Positions 11,907-24,043 of a stretch of 64,000 nt of DNA are shown piece by piece. Position numbers and translations under genes: made by a program. The notes beneath the pieces were generated by a model that saw only the letters and a program-made list of their open reading frames with translations, was not told where the DNA came from and searched no databases. The stretch covers positions 13,557,001 through 13,621,000 of the forward strand of contig CM073325.1 in the NCBI GenBank assembly GCA_037043015.1. The letters are read 5' to 3'. Numbering within the stretch: the stretch's first letter is position 1; every line of letters begins with the position of its first letter. The DNA comes from Bryum argenteum (taxonomy: Eukaryota; Streptophyta; Bryopsida; Bryales; Bryaceae).

Positions 11907-12952
11907 GTTCATTTTAGACCAATTTCTGTGATTTTCAATCCTTTACCGTTGGTAGTCCTCCATTGGACAGCCAAATGTTCAAGCCTGGAAAATTTCAGGG
12001 CACTATTAGAACCTTATCAGGACCTTCATGGTGGTAAAGGGTTAATGAATGTTTCCAGAGTGAGGATGTTAATTGTTGAGGGTACAAGGAACAGGGTAGT
12101 GCATTGAGGTTGTCCCATTATATTGACGTTACCATTTAGAGTCTTCGTTATGTTTGCCTCCATCAATTTTGATATGCGCTTGATTTGATGTTTCCATGTG
12201 TGCTCTTCAAATATTATTGATGATAGGATGTCAAATTATTAATACATGTTTTTATGCATGACTTTTAAAAGGATGTACTTATAGCCTAGTCAATGATAAT
12301 CTTTCCAATTAACCCAAGTTGAATACATGTAAAGTTAAAAGGAATGGGTTTCAAAGTTCTTCGTGATTCTATGTGATTTCTTATGAAATATGAACCCTAC
12401 GGTAGCACCGGGGGTTCCAAATACACCCATATCACATTTGCATTCAATTAAGTATTTCCTTCACCTTTGTTATAGTGAAGTCCCAAAGTATACCCAAAAT
12501 CTTGCACTCACACTACAAGTTGAATGTTGCAATTACTGTGGAAATCTAGACTTTTGAGCTTGAAATTATCCTTTGTGATGTTAGAGAGATATATTATTCT
12601 TTGTAACTACATACATACATACATACACACATACATACATAGAGTGTCGCGACAAATTACAATTGAAAGGGTATTGATTTAAATAGATCTCTATTAATGA
12701 TTTATCTTTCAAACAGATTGGCAGCGTACTTCACTTGTGTATATGAAAATAGTTAGTGTCTGTCTCTGGTCCCTTTTGTAAATGAGGTGACAAGGGAACA
12801 ATGAGACATTGTAATGAAGGAACAAGAAGACATGGTGGGAGGGGTTCAGAGGATGTTATTCAAGCACTCAACTTCCATCCATTAATACAATGGGTTGCAC
12901 AGTAGAAATTTAAAAAATCCTTTCTCATTACTTGTTGTATTAGTCATGGTAC
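11907..12952. other. Intergenic; CATA microsatellite, no gene
   Basis: No supported frame. A CATA-type microsatellite occupies 12607-12641. The rest is AT-rich. Confidence 0.5.
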
Positions 12953-13305
12953 ATGACACCACAACCCTTGAATGGCTTGTGAAGCAATGCTCATAGCCCC
13001 CAATAAGGGGGTTGCGGGTCCCATTCCTCATGTTAGCGAGGTGCTCACCACCATAATCCACCCAACTATGATGACAGAGGGGTTCTTCAACCTTGTTGTG
13101 AGGGTACCTCAAAACTCTAAGGGCATACCATGTTGTCTATCTTTAAGCCACTAGTCCTTTAGTTAATCCCGAGGGGTTAGTAGTCTCATCATTGGGATAA
13201 AATGACCTCCGAACAAACATTCAAGAACATGTCGAAGTAATACTCTAATTACACCGAACTCAACAAATAGGTTGGATAAGTTGGAGTTCTTCAATCTTCT
13301 TGTAG
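12953..13305 (+). mobile_element. tRNA-type SINE, copy B (old, diverged)
   Basis: The copy keeps the family order: gacaccacaacccttg at the start, ccaccataatccacccaact, ttgttgtgagggtacctcaaa, ccgaggggttagtag, and a tail after aataggttgg. Substitutions and small gaps are frequent, so it is older than copies A, D and E. Frames in this stretch are by-products of the SINE. Confidence 0.65.
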
Positions 13306-15795
13306 TGACGGTACATCCAAGGTCGGGACATTTGAAAAACTTCTTCAAGAGGCTGTTCTCCTTGAAAGGGGTCCATGTCAACATTCTCCAGCGACCACTT
13401 GCATTTTCATATGCAGCAGCAAGCAAGTGAGCAGTGTACACTGATTCCTTGGAACCCTTAATATAAAGCGTCTGATACCGCCCTAGTACACTTGCAACAA
13501 CACTTCTCAACCTGCTCATCGCCATATATTGCCCGCCATCACCAACAATTCGCAGTATTTGCAGTCAATATCTGCATTCGTCCCGAGAAAGTCACTCGCA
13601 TAGAAGCTCGGGCATAGCCACCAAGCAACAACATCTGAAAGATCTCGATATACACAACGTTTTGTCGTGTTTTTGGCTCTCGATATGCACATTCAAGGTC
13701 AGTTGTGTAGAGTCGAGGTCTCTGTACTGTTGTAATATTACAAGGTACTGACACTACTACAATTTGAGGGGATTTGCAACGTTTTCTTTTCAAATGATGT
13801 TCAAGTTTGGCAAGCTTGAGGAAGAAAATTAGCAATGTTATTTATAATCTAGTTGAAAATGTTAATTATTTTTTCTTAAGAACATTGCTCAAACAAATTC
13901 TAAACCTTGCTAGAATTGAGCAATGTTTGCACAAAACGTTTGTCACGTTGCAAACCCCCCTAGGTACTAGCTTCTAGTAGTGCGAGGCTCATCGTTACTA
14001 TCCTAAGCTAGGTTGAGGGACTATGGGAAGTTGAGGGAGCACTTCGACTATGACACACGAACAGGGCGATAGGCAGTGCTTCTCATACTATCAATCATGG
14101 CAAATAACACTTCAATTTCAGGTTCTGAGAGTGTTAGTAGATTTTAATACGAGGTAGGACAATTGGAGCTTGCTTTTCACGACAGATTTGGAGAGAGATA
14201 CTTGACAGCTCCTTTTGCTGTGCATACATAGATGCTGTCGTTGCAGTAACTCAGGCTTTGCTCCTAAGGAATTCTTTCTGCTTTGACATGAGGCACCCAA
14301 CTATGTCATAGGGCCTTGCTGCTGGAGGAAATTGTGCTATCTTATGAAGAAAATTACGAGTTTTTGTATGGTTTCCTGCCCTGTCCTGATTCCGGAGATG
14401 CTCAGCATGTGCAGGTGGATATACTGTTTGATCTACTAACTCATCCAGGATGATGATGGTGCGCCATCTATTAATGAGGTACGTTATAGGTGGTTTGATG
14501 ATAGTGTATACCTCTTGGTGCTTCAAATGCCCAACATGCATTTCTGAACTAGTTTCATTGGATTGATGGATTGAACAGAGCAAAATTGGAGAGTGGCGCG
14601 TCTGATATATAAGGAGCTGATGTTATAGGTGAGCAACCAGGTTCTTTTGATTGATGAATTGAATAATAATTTGTAAGATTGAAGAATGTCAGTCTTGAAT
14701 CTTGCATCCGGTGAAAGGATGTGTAGCAGAAAGAACATGCTTTGACATTGATAGGGTGTCTTACTCGACATTTGGGTGCAGAATCTATCTAACAACTGCA
14801 AGCAAAAATTCTGGTCAAAGGAGTCCGAGCAAAACTGGGCCATTTACTCTCATGTTTGCCTCCTGAAGGTGCATGCTTACCCGATCGACCACTTTTGATT
14901 CGTGGAAGCTCAATTTTGACCAGTGGATGATGTTTCATCCTTGAAGAAGGAACTACAATCTTGCATCAGGTGAGTATCGTACCAGCGTACGTAATAGTGT
15001 CATTTTTGGATGCAGCTTACGAGTCGTAGAGTTGTCAGAACTAAAATTTTGTCCTTTGTCGTTGTCTTGATTGGTTTGGCATTCTGAGATTATTTCGACC
15101 GTAGACGATCGAGGCATGCATCAGAGGTGCCGATCTCAAGTGTCGGGAATGTGATAGAATATGGAGGCACTATCAATGATACCCGCCCCAGAGCTTGTCT
15201 TGAGGCAAAACTTGCAAAGTGCACAAGTGTGAAGGTTCGTCAAATCCGGTCTTGATGTTTAAATCCCCGGTTCCATGTCGGTGACCCTGCAGTCTTGAAT
15301 GACATACCGATACGGAAACTCATTGAACTGAGACTGAGGCCTTTTGGAGATTACTGAATTACCTTTTTGGTACTCTTGATGAAAACATGACGAATGTCGC
15401 TACTGAGGCTATCAGTGAATGTTAGGTGCTTTACATTCTCTTACTACAAACTTCCTGAATTATGTGTTATTTCTGCAGATTGCTTAGGTGAGACTTATTG
15501 ATTGATGAATAAGTATTATCAGTATCACAATGATCATACTGGTGTTACGAATCTAGATAGAAAAAGAGTGTTGAAAGCCTCAACTTTTGTAAGTCAAAGT
15601 ACTAGAGGCAATATACAAAGAAGAAAACTAGATTTCAAATGGAATTCAACTTAGTAAATAAGGTTGGACTTCAGTGGTCAATGGAAAAAAATACTACTCC
15701 CAAGCACCATCGATGTGTTTTTTCATTTTTATAGTATGACAACATCATTGCAAATTCACTACCATAGATACGCCAACGAGAATTATTCCAACTAA
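13306..15795. other. Unresolved region; possible gene fragments on the reverse strand
   Basis: Reverse-strand frames at 13163-13525 and 13539-13835 include fairly protein-like stretches (about 50 residues around VVASVLGRYQTLYIKGSKE). They are not joined by clear splice sites, and the first overlaps the SINE at its end. Reverse-strand frames at 14118-14843 are also open but not recognisable. I cannot tell a degraded gene from chance. Confidence 0.25.
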
Positions 15796-16047
15796 CCTCA
15801 ATTCCGTTAAAATGGCACTATGCCATGTGCCATTTTGTCACACCAAATCTTACATACGCACTCACAAGGAGTAGTGTATTATGTTATATCACAATTTTTT
15901 TAATAATATCACTCCTTTATATACATTGTCACTCATTTTCCATAATATCACCTTCAAAATCTGTTATATCACATGGTTTTTGAACTGCAGTTCAGAAGTT
16001 AAGGTGTGCCATTTTAGCAGCATAACGCCATTTTAACGGAATTGGGG
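15796..16047. mobile_element. MITE with about 22-bp inverted ends (252 bp)
   Basis: The left end CCTCAATTCCGTTAAAATGG pairs with the right end, which reversed reads CCCCAATTCCGTTAAAATGG. Left and right flanks both contain TAA, which would fit a PIF/Harbinger-type (Tourist) 3-bp duplication, though the exact border is uncertain by a base or two. The interior is AT-rich and non-coding. Confidence 0.75.
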
Positions 16048-16742
16048 ATAACTAGAAAGTCATTGGACTCACCTCATCTTGACGTTATAATTGTATTAAC
16101 CTCGTCTGGAGAAAGATAAAAGGTGTTGAGGGACAACTTATACGAGTCTAAACCCTTCTTTTTGTGTATTACAATTTAAAAAATTTAGTCTATTATTACA
16201 ATTCATATTATACATCTTTAAAATTGTTTATTATTTTATTGCTTAAGTGTGTGAAGTCTTATTATTCCTGAACTAATAAGAAGGTGAGTGCCGGATGCGA
16301 ATGCCAAGAAAGGAGTAATCATAACAAGAGGCTTAAATTTGTGCAATTAACGTCTACAAGTCTAAGCGTTCAAAATTGATAACTAACTTACTGTGAATAA
16401 GTATCAATTTGTGTAGAAATATAAATATGTCTAATTGATTTGCTATTATAGAAATCGTAAGCAAAATAGTGGTCAACTTGAAATTAGCATACATACATGC
16501 AAGTGGATGTAAATAGACAATAGAGTACGTTGTGGAGAGAAAGTGTAAAGTGTGGATAGAAGAGACGAAAAGTTGATTAGACTGGAAGAGAAAGCTTAGA
16601 AGTAGAAAGACATTTCTGTAAGGAGTCAAACACTTTATAATTTAAAATGCATTGAGTGAAAGGAGTACAAAATATCCTTCACTATTGAGTGAAAGGAATA
16701 CAAAATATCCTTCACTTTTAGAACGACCAACGGCTCACGATA

Positions 16743-17332
16743 GTGTCGAGTTGGGTTCAAGAACGACGTGATTCTCACGAGAGTGCTTTTCGTGAAGAAC
16801 TCATAAATTGGCTCGTGGACAATCAATTTCAACCTCAGTCGATCGTCAACGAGTGTTTACAGCTACTCAACAAAGAATATTTGCTATCACGACCATTGCC
16901 GCCTGGCGTTCTTTGCCGGCAAACCCTAGTCCGAGAAATTATCGTTTTCTTTTTCGCAGAAGCATTGCATCCCTACTCCGATGGACGGATAGACGCGCAG
17001 AAGGGGACGCTCAAGGTTTTAGCGACTTTTGAATAAGTTTATCAGAGAGACTTGGTGGCCCGATGAGGCCTCAAAGGCGCTCCACGAGGTCAGACACGTC
17101 CATTGACAATCTAGGTGAGTGCCAATTTTCTGATTCTCAGTCGGTCAAGTTAGGGTTTTTAAACAGCAATCGTGAACCTTTGTGCTTCGAAAGTGGCACG
17201 GATGGACAAGGGCAGGTACAAGTACAAGGATTGACAGCAGAGTTATTCAACGACGTTGTTGTCGAAGTGCCTGAAGCACTAGAGGTGGTATCGGTTACCA
17301 ACGTCGACGTAACAACCAACTTCCGAGACTGA
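16743..17332 (+). other. Possible degraded or partial coding exons, unknown
   Basis: Two forward frames (16743-17036 and 17063-17332) lie in a locally GC-richer stretch. The first (about 97 residues, no ATG) has a protein-like composition with REELINWLVDN and LLNKEYLLSRPLPPG. The second starts with an ATG and holds a good donor-like CTAGGTGAGT at about 17111. No product is recognised and no complete model can be built. A transcribed leader with introns is an equally good reading. Confidence 0.25.
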
Positions 17333-18473
17333 CCTCCTGCTTCGGACTCCATTTCAGTGCCTGCTCGTTGTCCTTAGAGTATGAATAATACGGTGAGTTC
17401 GAATTCCACATCATATTCCGTGGTGGTCGGTTTGAATTGATGTTTTGATTAAATTCCCTGTCCGAAATTATGCTGCAATACAGCTACGAGGCTGAACAAC
17501 ATTATTTTGATCATTTTATGTTCGTTGTAGCTAACTCGAGTTTGCTTTTCATGTTTCAATTCGAAAGGCTTCCTTGGACGCTTTATGAATGGAGGAAGAA
17601 TCATTCAATTGCACTAAATGGATTGAAGTTGTTGGTTTGTTTCATCTAGTTCAATTTTCAAGAGATTTCGGCGTTCTAGAATGTCACATTGTAGTGAATC
17701 GGCATTCTCTGTTATAGTGTTAGCATGTCGGAGGGAACTCTAGGATTGAGATCGTCACTACACATAGTAATTTGTTGACTAGCTTGTCAAGTTTCCATGT
17801 CATGTAGCTTTTCTTGTCTTTATAATCGGAAGGTATTTTTTGAATGGAAGAAGAAATATTGCCTTGTATGGAAGCAAAATGTGAGTACTTTGTATTATTT
17901 GCTATCAAGTCTGTTATTTGCTCTTATTTTACTTGTAACTCTTCCTATTCAAATTAAAGGGAGTTGGTGATTGCCAATCCAATCAATTCCTCACAAAACT
18001 TATGATATGTTTCTACTCGTTTCTGTGTACTCCTTTCAAGCTTGTTTACTTGTGATATGATAGCACCGAATTTGTTTTATTTTGCACCCAAGAAGGGCAA
18101 TGTATATTTGCAATCTGTTTTGACTAAAATTTCTAATTTTTCAAATTGGTAAACCAAATCACTATCAATGTAGATGCCCTATTGTCTTCATGACAATGTA
18201 CACTTCATAAATATCATTGCAACATGCAAACCTTCTATACAAGAATAATTAAAACACTCATGATAATTTATCAACATTTTGGTAATGAATAGTTCATATG
18301 AAAATATGCATTTATTGCAACTTAAAACTCAAATACATTCATGATGAAAGAAAGCTTTGTTTATTTTACTCCAAATAAAACATTAGATTCTTTCTTGTAA
18401 CAAAACAAATATACATTTAACATCGTCCGAATGTGCACTGCACTCTTTACAATATGTATTGTATAAAAACCTA
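17333..18473. other. Intergenic, AT-rich; nothing recognised
   Basis: About 1.1 kb without a supported frame, RNA gene or clear repeat. Confidence 0.5.
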
Positions 18474-18859
18474 TTACTGCAAGTCTTGAGGAGTTTCCGC
18501 TATTACCTCGACACTTTCGGATTGCGGTTGATTCTCCCGGATGCCGCGAGTAGCTCCTCGCCCTTTACGTAGCCGCATCTCCCATGCAATCGAGGTGTCT
18601 ACATAATCTATTGTCCCTTCCGCCACCATAGCATTTATCACTCCATATAGTACTCGGTCCAACCTAAATTTTCATCTAAAACAGACGATGCCTCTACAAA
18701 CGTATGGTTGTGCTCTTCACATATACGGCGAAACCTCACCCCCTCTCGATTTAAGTAGAATTCTTCATCTCCTGTTATCATTGTGTGCTTGGTGTTTGCC
18801 CATTCAAAAGATGCTTGTGAAGACGTTGTCTTTGCTGATAGCGGTAAATCCCCTGTCAC
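18474..18859 (-). pseudogene. Frameshifted coding remnant, unknown protein
   Basis: Two reverse-strand frames abut near 18640-18662. One ends ...VLDENLGWTEYYME and the other continues ...DRVLYGVINAMVAEGTIDYVD. Read together they look like a single protein of about 130 residues interrupted by a frameshift. The fragment holds charged, folded-looking segments (FRRICEEHNHTFVEA), but I do not recognise a family. It is probably part of a dead mobile element or gene fragment like the one at 24044-25100. Confidence 0.4.
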
Positions 18860-20030
18860 CGGTTCTTAAGGTGCATTAAGAATGGGACTATTACCAACAA
18901 CTACTCCAATAATGCCCCTCCCCCTCTACCAACTAATTTGTAGGTACCACATCAAGAGGTTTTGAAGTTTCTTCTGCCCCTCCATCATTACCACTTGTCG
19001 TCCTCATCCTGAATGCGTTTTTTGTTCTTGGATGGGTATCATCATCTAGGCTGCCGATTGTAGAAACCGACTTCCATCTTCCCTCCAATGATTCCAAAAG
19101 TTCTGACTCTGTGTCAGAGTGATCGGAAACATGTTCATGAGTATTATCTTCATCGGTTGTAATGAGCCTTTCTTCTTTAGATTCTTCATCAGAATCTCAA
19201 TCATTTATCTCTCACTCCAATTTCATCTTGAGTATCTTTTACTTGAACTGTTGAAGATCATGCTATGTCTGCCAAAATTTGTGGTGGTGATTATCTGGTA
19301 GAGCCCTTGAGTTTTTGTAGTAGGGTATTGTACGAATGTTGTTCGAGTCAATGAGTGATCCGTGACAAATATTTATTGCCCTCAAAATCCACTTGTGAGT
19401 ATATCGGGAATAGATGTCGTAATCTCGAATGTCACTAGGGTCCATTCAGGATGCAAATATTATTGTACAAGTCTACCAAATTCTATGGAATTTTTGTCCA
19501 ACTTCTGAACCCTTAAAGGCATCCTTCTAGCTATCTAAGAGTTCATTAAAATGGTAGAGAGCACATCTCTTTTTTTCGACAAATTCTTAATAACTCATCT
19601 ATCAACTAGGTGCTCCATCAACACCACAATATTTCTAAGCTTGTACTTAGCGTCCAATTCTTTAGCCGTCCCAAAAATTCTTAATTTAATATTTAACCGT
19701 ATCTAGAACGCCCAAATCCCTCTCACGCACGTCATCCTTCTATGTCACCCAGAACATCCTGCATCTTGCAGACATAGGTTTCTCCCAAGTGGAAATAAAA
19801 AGACTATAGTCCACTTCTGTACCTTGCCACGTACTCTTTTGTATTCTCCCCTTGCCCCGGCCATCCATACTCCTCTAATTTAACCAAAGTTTGTTAACCG
19901 GGTATTTACCTAGCCGGTATTTCTTTAGTTATCAGAGCATTAGTCTGGACTTTTAGAATACCTCAAAGTCAGGTTGCTAGATGAAATCCAATGGGTGGAT
20001 GAAATCTGGTGGATGGATGAATTCATAGTG
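18860..20030. other. No supported gene; possibly decayed coding sequence
   Basis: The reverse strand has scattered short open stretches, which could be a continuation of the remnant at 18474-18859. Nothing is conserved enough to annotate. Confidence 0.35.
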
Positions 20031-20350
20031 GAGGGAGGTAGGCAAGCTAGGCTAGAGATGCGGGCTAGGCCAGTGAGGTAGGCAGGTCAGGCCAAGAAGT
20101 TAGGCACGCTAGGACAAAGAGCAAGCTAAGCCCGGGAGGTAGACATATCAGGTTATAGAGGTAGGCCAGAGAGGCATGCTAGGCTAAGGAGATAGGCAAG
20201 TCAAGCTAGAGAGGTAGGTAGACCAAGGAGGGAGGCATGCTAACGAGATAGGCAGACCATGCCAATGAGGGAGGCGAGTCTAGAAACGTATGCAGACCAG
20301 TTCAAAAAGGTAGGCACGTCACGCCAGGGAGGCATGTCAGGTCAAAAAAA
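20031..20350. repeat. Degenerate G-rich minisatellite
   Basis: About 320 bases of irregular repeats built on the words GAGGTAGGCA, GGTCAGGCCA and GGCTAG, with a loose period of 20 to 40 bases. It is strongly purine-biased on the plus strand, unlike its surroundings, and stops just before the decayed reading frame at 20373. Confidence 0.7.
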
Positions 20351-20372
20351 GAGGTAAACCTCGAGGACAGTA

Positions 20373-22524
20373 ATGGAGGCTCAAAAGCATGTGAGGGAGG
20401 ATACTCCCAAGGCATCACATGGCACTAGAAAAGTTCATGATGTTGGACCTAGTTCTAAGAGAAAATTCACAAATCCATTAGCACATGTCTCTAGGAAGGC
20501 AATGATTGAGAGGAAGATAGATAGGGTTATTAAGCTCAGTTTTCTTCCTATGAAACATAAAAAGAACCGGAAAGACTTGAAGGATGATTTCCGAGCAGGG
20601 AGAGTTGGTATGGAAAGTTTCTACAAATTCACCTGACCGGAACCCCCTTCGGAGTTGGTGACAGATTTTGTGAAAGGTTTCTACTACATCAAGGGAGACA
20701 AGAGTGACAAAGTCAATATTGCAGAAAGAGCCACACCCTAGGGTAAGTCGGTGCAATCTAGTGCATGCACGGTTTAGAAAGCCTTGGGTACTGAATGCAC
20801 CAAACTTTTGAATAGGGGCTAGAAAGACTTTTGTCCAATGTATGTTGAGGAGTTTGGAGTTAAGCTCACTGATTTTATCTCAAATGGAGCTTAAATCAGT
20901 GCATTCAGAAACGTATACCGAGACAGGGTTAGGGCGCTAATAGAGATCATGTGCTTAAAAGTAAAGTTGGAGTATGCTAACAAAGTGTTGGTTCATTAAA
21001 TATTCGAGGAGATTGATGAAGGAGATGTGAACCTGGCCCCACTTCTATTGTCCAGTTTAACGCGACTACTTATTCAGGTTCATACAAGCAATACAAAGAA
21101 GATGAAAAAAGTTGAGTCGATTGATGTTTTGCTGAGATCACAGTTCCCAAATGATGAAGAATACGTGCATCCGGATTCATCCGCTCGGGAGGAAAGTTCA
21201 GAAGAAACTAAGGATGAGAGCGAGAGATTACTAGAGAAGTCTCCTATACTATCAAGAAGAGATCCACCTCATAACACCATCAGTGGAGAGGGCTTGAGAG
21301 AAGCATACAAAGCCATACTGCCAAGACAGGAGTCAGAGCACGCAACAAGGGAGCAGCAGTCTTCTGCACCAAGGCAAGATGTGGCGTATGAGAGAAGGGG
21401 AGCAGAAAAGTTAGCATCTTCTCCTATTTCATTAGGAAAAGTAGGACATTCGAACAAAAGGTTACGGGAGCGAGCAGTGAAACCAAGTTTTCCGGACAAC
21501 TCCGCAAACACACCAACTAAAACTCTAAAAAGAAGATAAGAACATGTCAGTAGCTCAGTGGATGCGGCCAAAAGGCAAGAATAAAAAGGAGCAGAGTTAT
21601 AAGGCGGCCAAACGAATTGTTCAACTTACCAACAGATCCGAGAGTTTAGAGATGGTGGATGTACACTTGACCACTATCCAAGCCCAACCAGTTCAAGAAG
21701 ATCAGAAGCAGCAGAATAACATGCGGGAACAAGTTCAACGAGTTCTGGAAGAACAAGAGCAACAGAGTAACATGGAGGAGCAAGGCCAGTTAGTTCAGAA
21801 CAATCAGGAGCAGCTAAACTATATGGAGGAGGAAGTGGCCCAATTTGATGCAGTACATCAAGAATATGAAAGACTTTCGGGTGAGCAAACCTTCTAACGA
21901 GATTTGGAGTAGATTGAGGATGCATGGCAGGAGCAAGTACAAGAAAATGAATCCAACTAATTGTGTGAGATAGGGCGACGAGAAGGTGGAGGAGAGGTCA
22001 GAATGAGGGGAGCAACACGATACTCATGGCCACGAACTGAAGGAGAAGAGGGGCAGAGCAGTGTAGCGGAGGAACTTAATAAGGTAGTACATCAGCTACA
22101 GAAGATAATTACCGATGTGATGAGGCTACAAGAGCTTCAGAAGATAGAGGACAAGTGGGCTGATGATTATAGAAGGTTAGTCAGAACCAACTCAGAATAA
22201 CGACGAAGAATCGAAGAACTAACTGCCCAAATGGAGCCTACACGGAACGAGTATGCTATGAGGAAATAAGAGTGGAATGAAATCAAGCGCTGGATGTCAA
22301 TCCTTCAAGGTGAGCAGTACAGAACAGTCCAGGTAGAGAAAGTCAGGCTACAACATCTGGACTTGAAGGCTAAGGTGATTGCCAGGATTCAAGATTATGA
22401 CAAACTTGCCCAAGAAAACCGGCATCTACAGCTTGGAGTGGAGTTGGCAGAGGCCAAATCAACTCACATATTTCGAGATTTAAGCAGACATGTTTTGACC
22501 AGTGCTAAGAAACAAGTCTTATAG
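20373..22524 (+). pseudogene. Long decayed reading frame, coiled-coil protein (gag-like candidate)
   Basis: Reading from 20373 in one frame to about 21540, then in a second frame to 22524, gives a nearly continuous protein of about 720 codons broken by around ten stop codons and one frameshift. The N-terminal part is basic (SSKRKF, SRKAMIERKIDRVIKL). The middle has an acidic, serine-rich stretch (SSAREESSEETKDESERL). The C-terminal half is rich in Gln and Glu with coiled-coil periodicity (QVQRVLEEQEQQ, NKVVHQLQKIITDVMRLQ). The composition would fit a retroelement gag or a structural protein, but no catalytic domain or zinc knuckle is visible and the family is not recognised. Frame is kept across most stops, which suggests decay mainly by point mutation. 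Confidence 0.55.
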
Positions 22525-23030
22525 GAGATTTAGCGCCATACATAAGACTAAGAGAGGTTTAACAAATATCTGATGAGGTTTTCTAAAAAGGATCCCCAAT
22601 TTGTTTATAGGTCAAAGGAGGAACAAGAAGATGAGGAGGATCCAACACTGCCAAGTACAAGGCAATCATTGGAGCGAGTTTGAGCGTCATGGAGCACTTC
22701 GGGTACTACCTCAGCTATAGAGACGAGTATACATAGAGGTCAAGTTTAGAGAGTAGCAACTTGGAGGGCACCCAGTGAAGAAGGTGGGAGACCACTAAAT
22801 TTCTACTTAAGCGGTCCAAGACACCTATCTGGCATTCTAGCTAGCATGCTAGAGTTGAAGGAATAGCACCACAAGGGCCAGAGGACATAGCAGAAGCAAC
22901 ATCGCCAAGAAGAGGAGCACAATGTTAAATGTAGAGGTTCGTTAGATCCATATAGATTCAGAATTTTACTATTATGTTTTTGAAGTCAGTGCGGCCAATT
23001 TCTTTTCTATCTTTACTGGGTATACTTGTA
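22525..23030. other. Tail of the decayed reading frame
   Basis: Short open stretches continue the acidic, charged composition (EEQEDEEDPTLPS near 22615-22660) with more stops. No separate gene is supported. Confidence 0.4.
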
Positions 23031-23034
23031 TTAA

Positions 23035-23150
23035 CCCCTAACTATCACTTTAGGCAACCCAGGTTTTTGATTTAAAATTAATATTTTTGATTATGATTTT
23101 TACCGAGTGTTCCCTAAACTACAAGGTATGTTGTAGAATTCTTCAATAGA
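23035..23150. repeat. Left end of a TTAA-flanked foldback relative
   Basis: TTAA (23031-23034) is followed by CCCCTAACTATCACTTTAGG and then sequence related to the arm of the 37743-38196 foldback (taatatttttgat, gtgttccctaaactacaagg). No right end was found. Confidence 0.55.
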
Positions 23151-24043
23151 TGTTGGGCGCTCTATTCCTTCAGACACCATCAAACACCGCAATGCATACA
23201 CCATCAACCACCGCAATGTATTTTGAACTGCCCCTCAACGTTGTAATTGATCTACTATTCATTCAAGAGTTTGTTTTTCCACAAACCCCTTGGGCTCCGT
23301 ATTAAAATCGTACTTCTAAAACTTCTTCATTCCATCTATGAATTAAAAGCCTCAACCAAGTTTTCTTCATTCTTGGTATTTTTGGTCTAAGATCCTTTAT
23401 ACTATTCAACCCCTTCTCCTTAGCGTAATTCTTATTTTTTTTCTCATTTGCTTTAATATATCACAAACAACCATCGTCGTAGTCTTAAGATACTTCCAAA
23501 ACAACTTAGTCGTATTCTTTATCCTCGTTCCAAGCGTGCCTTGTGAAATTCAACGTTCGTTTCGCCATCAGTCTCAAAGGCTCCCTTGAAGTCATTCGCA
23601 CGCTAAGATGTAACGCTCTTGTTGTCAACTTGTCATAGCTACTGCTCTAGCCCGATTGGCGACGTGAGCTCTCACCTTCGCATTCGGTTTCCTACAAGAT
23701 TCTCAGATTCCGCTCAACTCACCAATTGATCATGTAGTGACATGTAGAATTTTCTCTCACACTCTTTTGCATTGATCCGCACAGAGGCCTCAATGTAAAA
23801 TTGACGGTTGTTGTATACAACAAATTTTGTTGCGCGTCCTGCAAATATACTTGCAAATATATTCTTCTTGAGATGTCAATTTTTGAGTTGTCAATTTAAT
23901 TTTTGAGTTGTCAATTTAATTTTTAAGTTGTCAATTGTTGTTTTGCAAACTTGCAAACTTGCACGCCTCTATGATGTGTTGCCCATCCACGGGTTCCATA
24001 TTATTGCATTTCGTAACTATTCCGTTCTTAAAATGTCCATTGT
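23151..24043. other. Intergenic; 20-bp tandem repeat, no gene
   Basis: At 23876-23938 the unit TTTTGAGTTGTCAATTTAAT occurs about three times. Nothing else is recognised. Confidence 0.5.
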
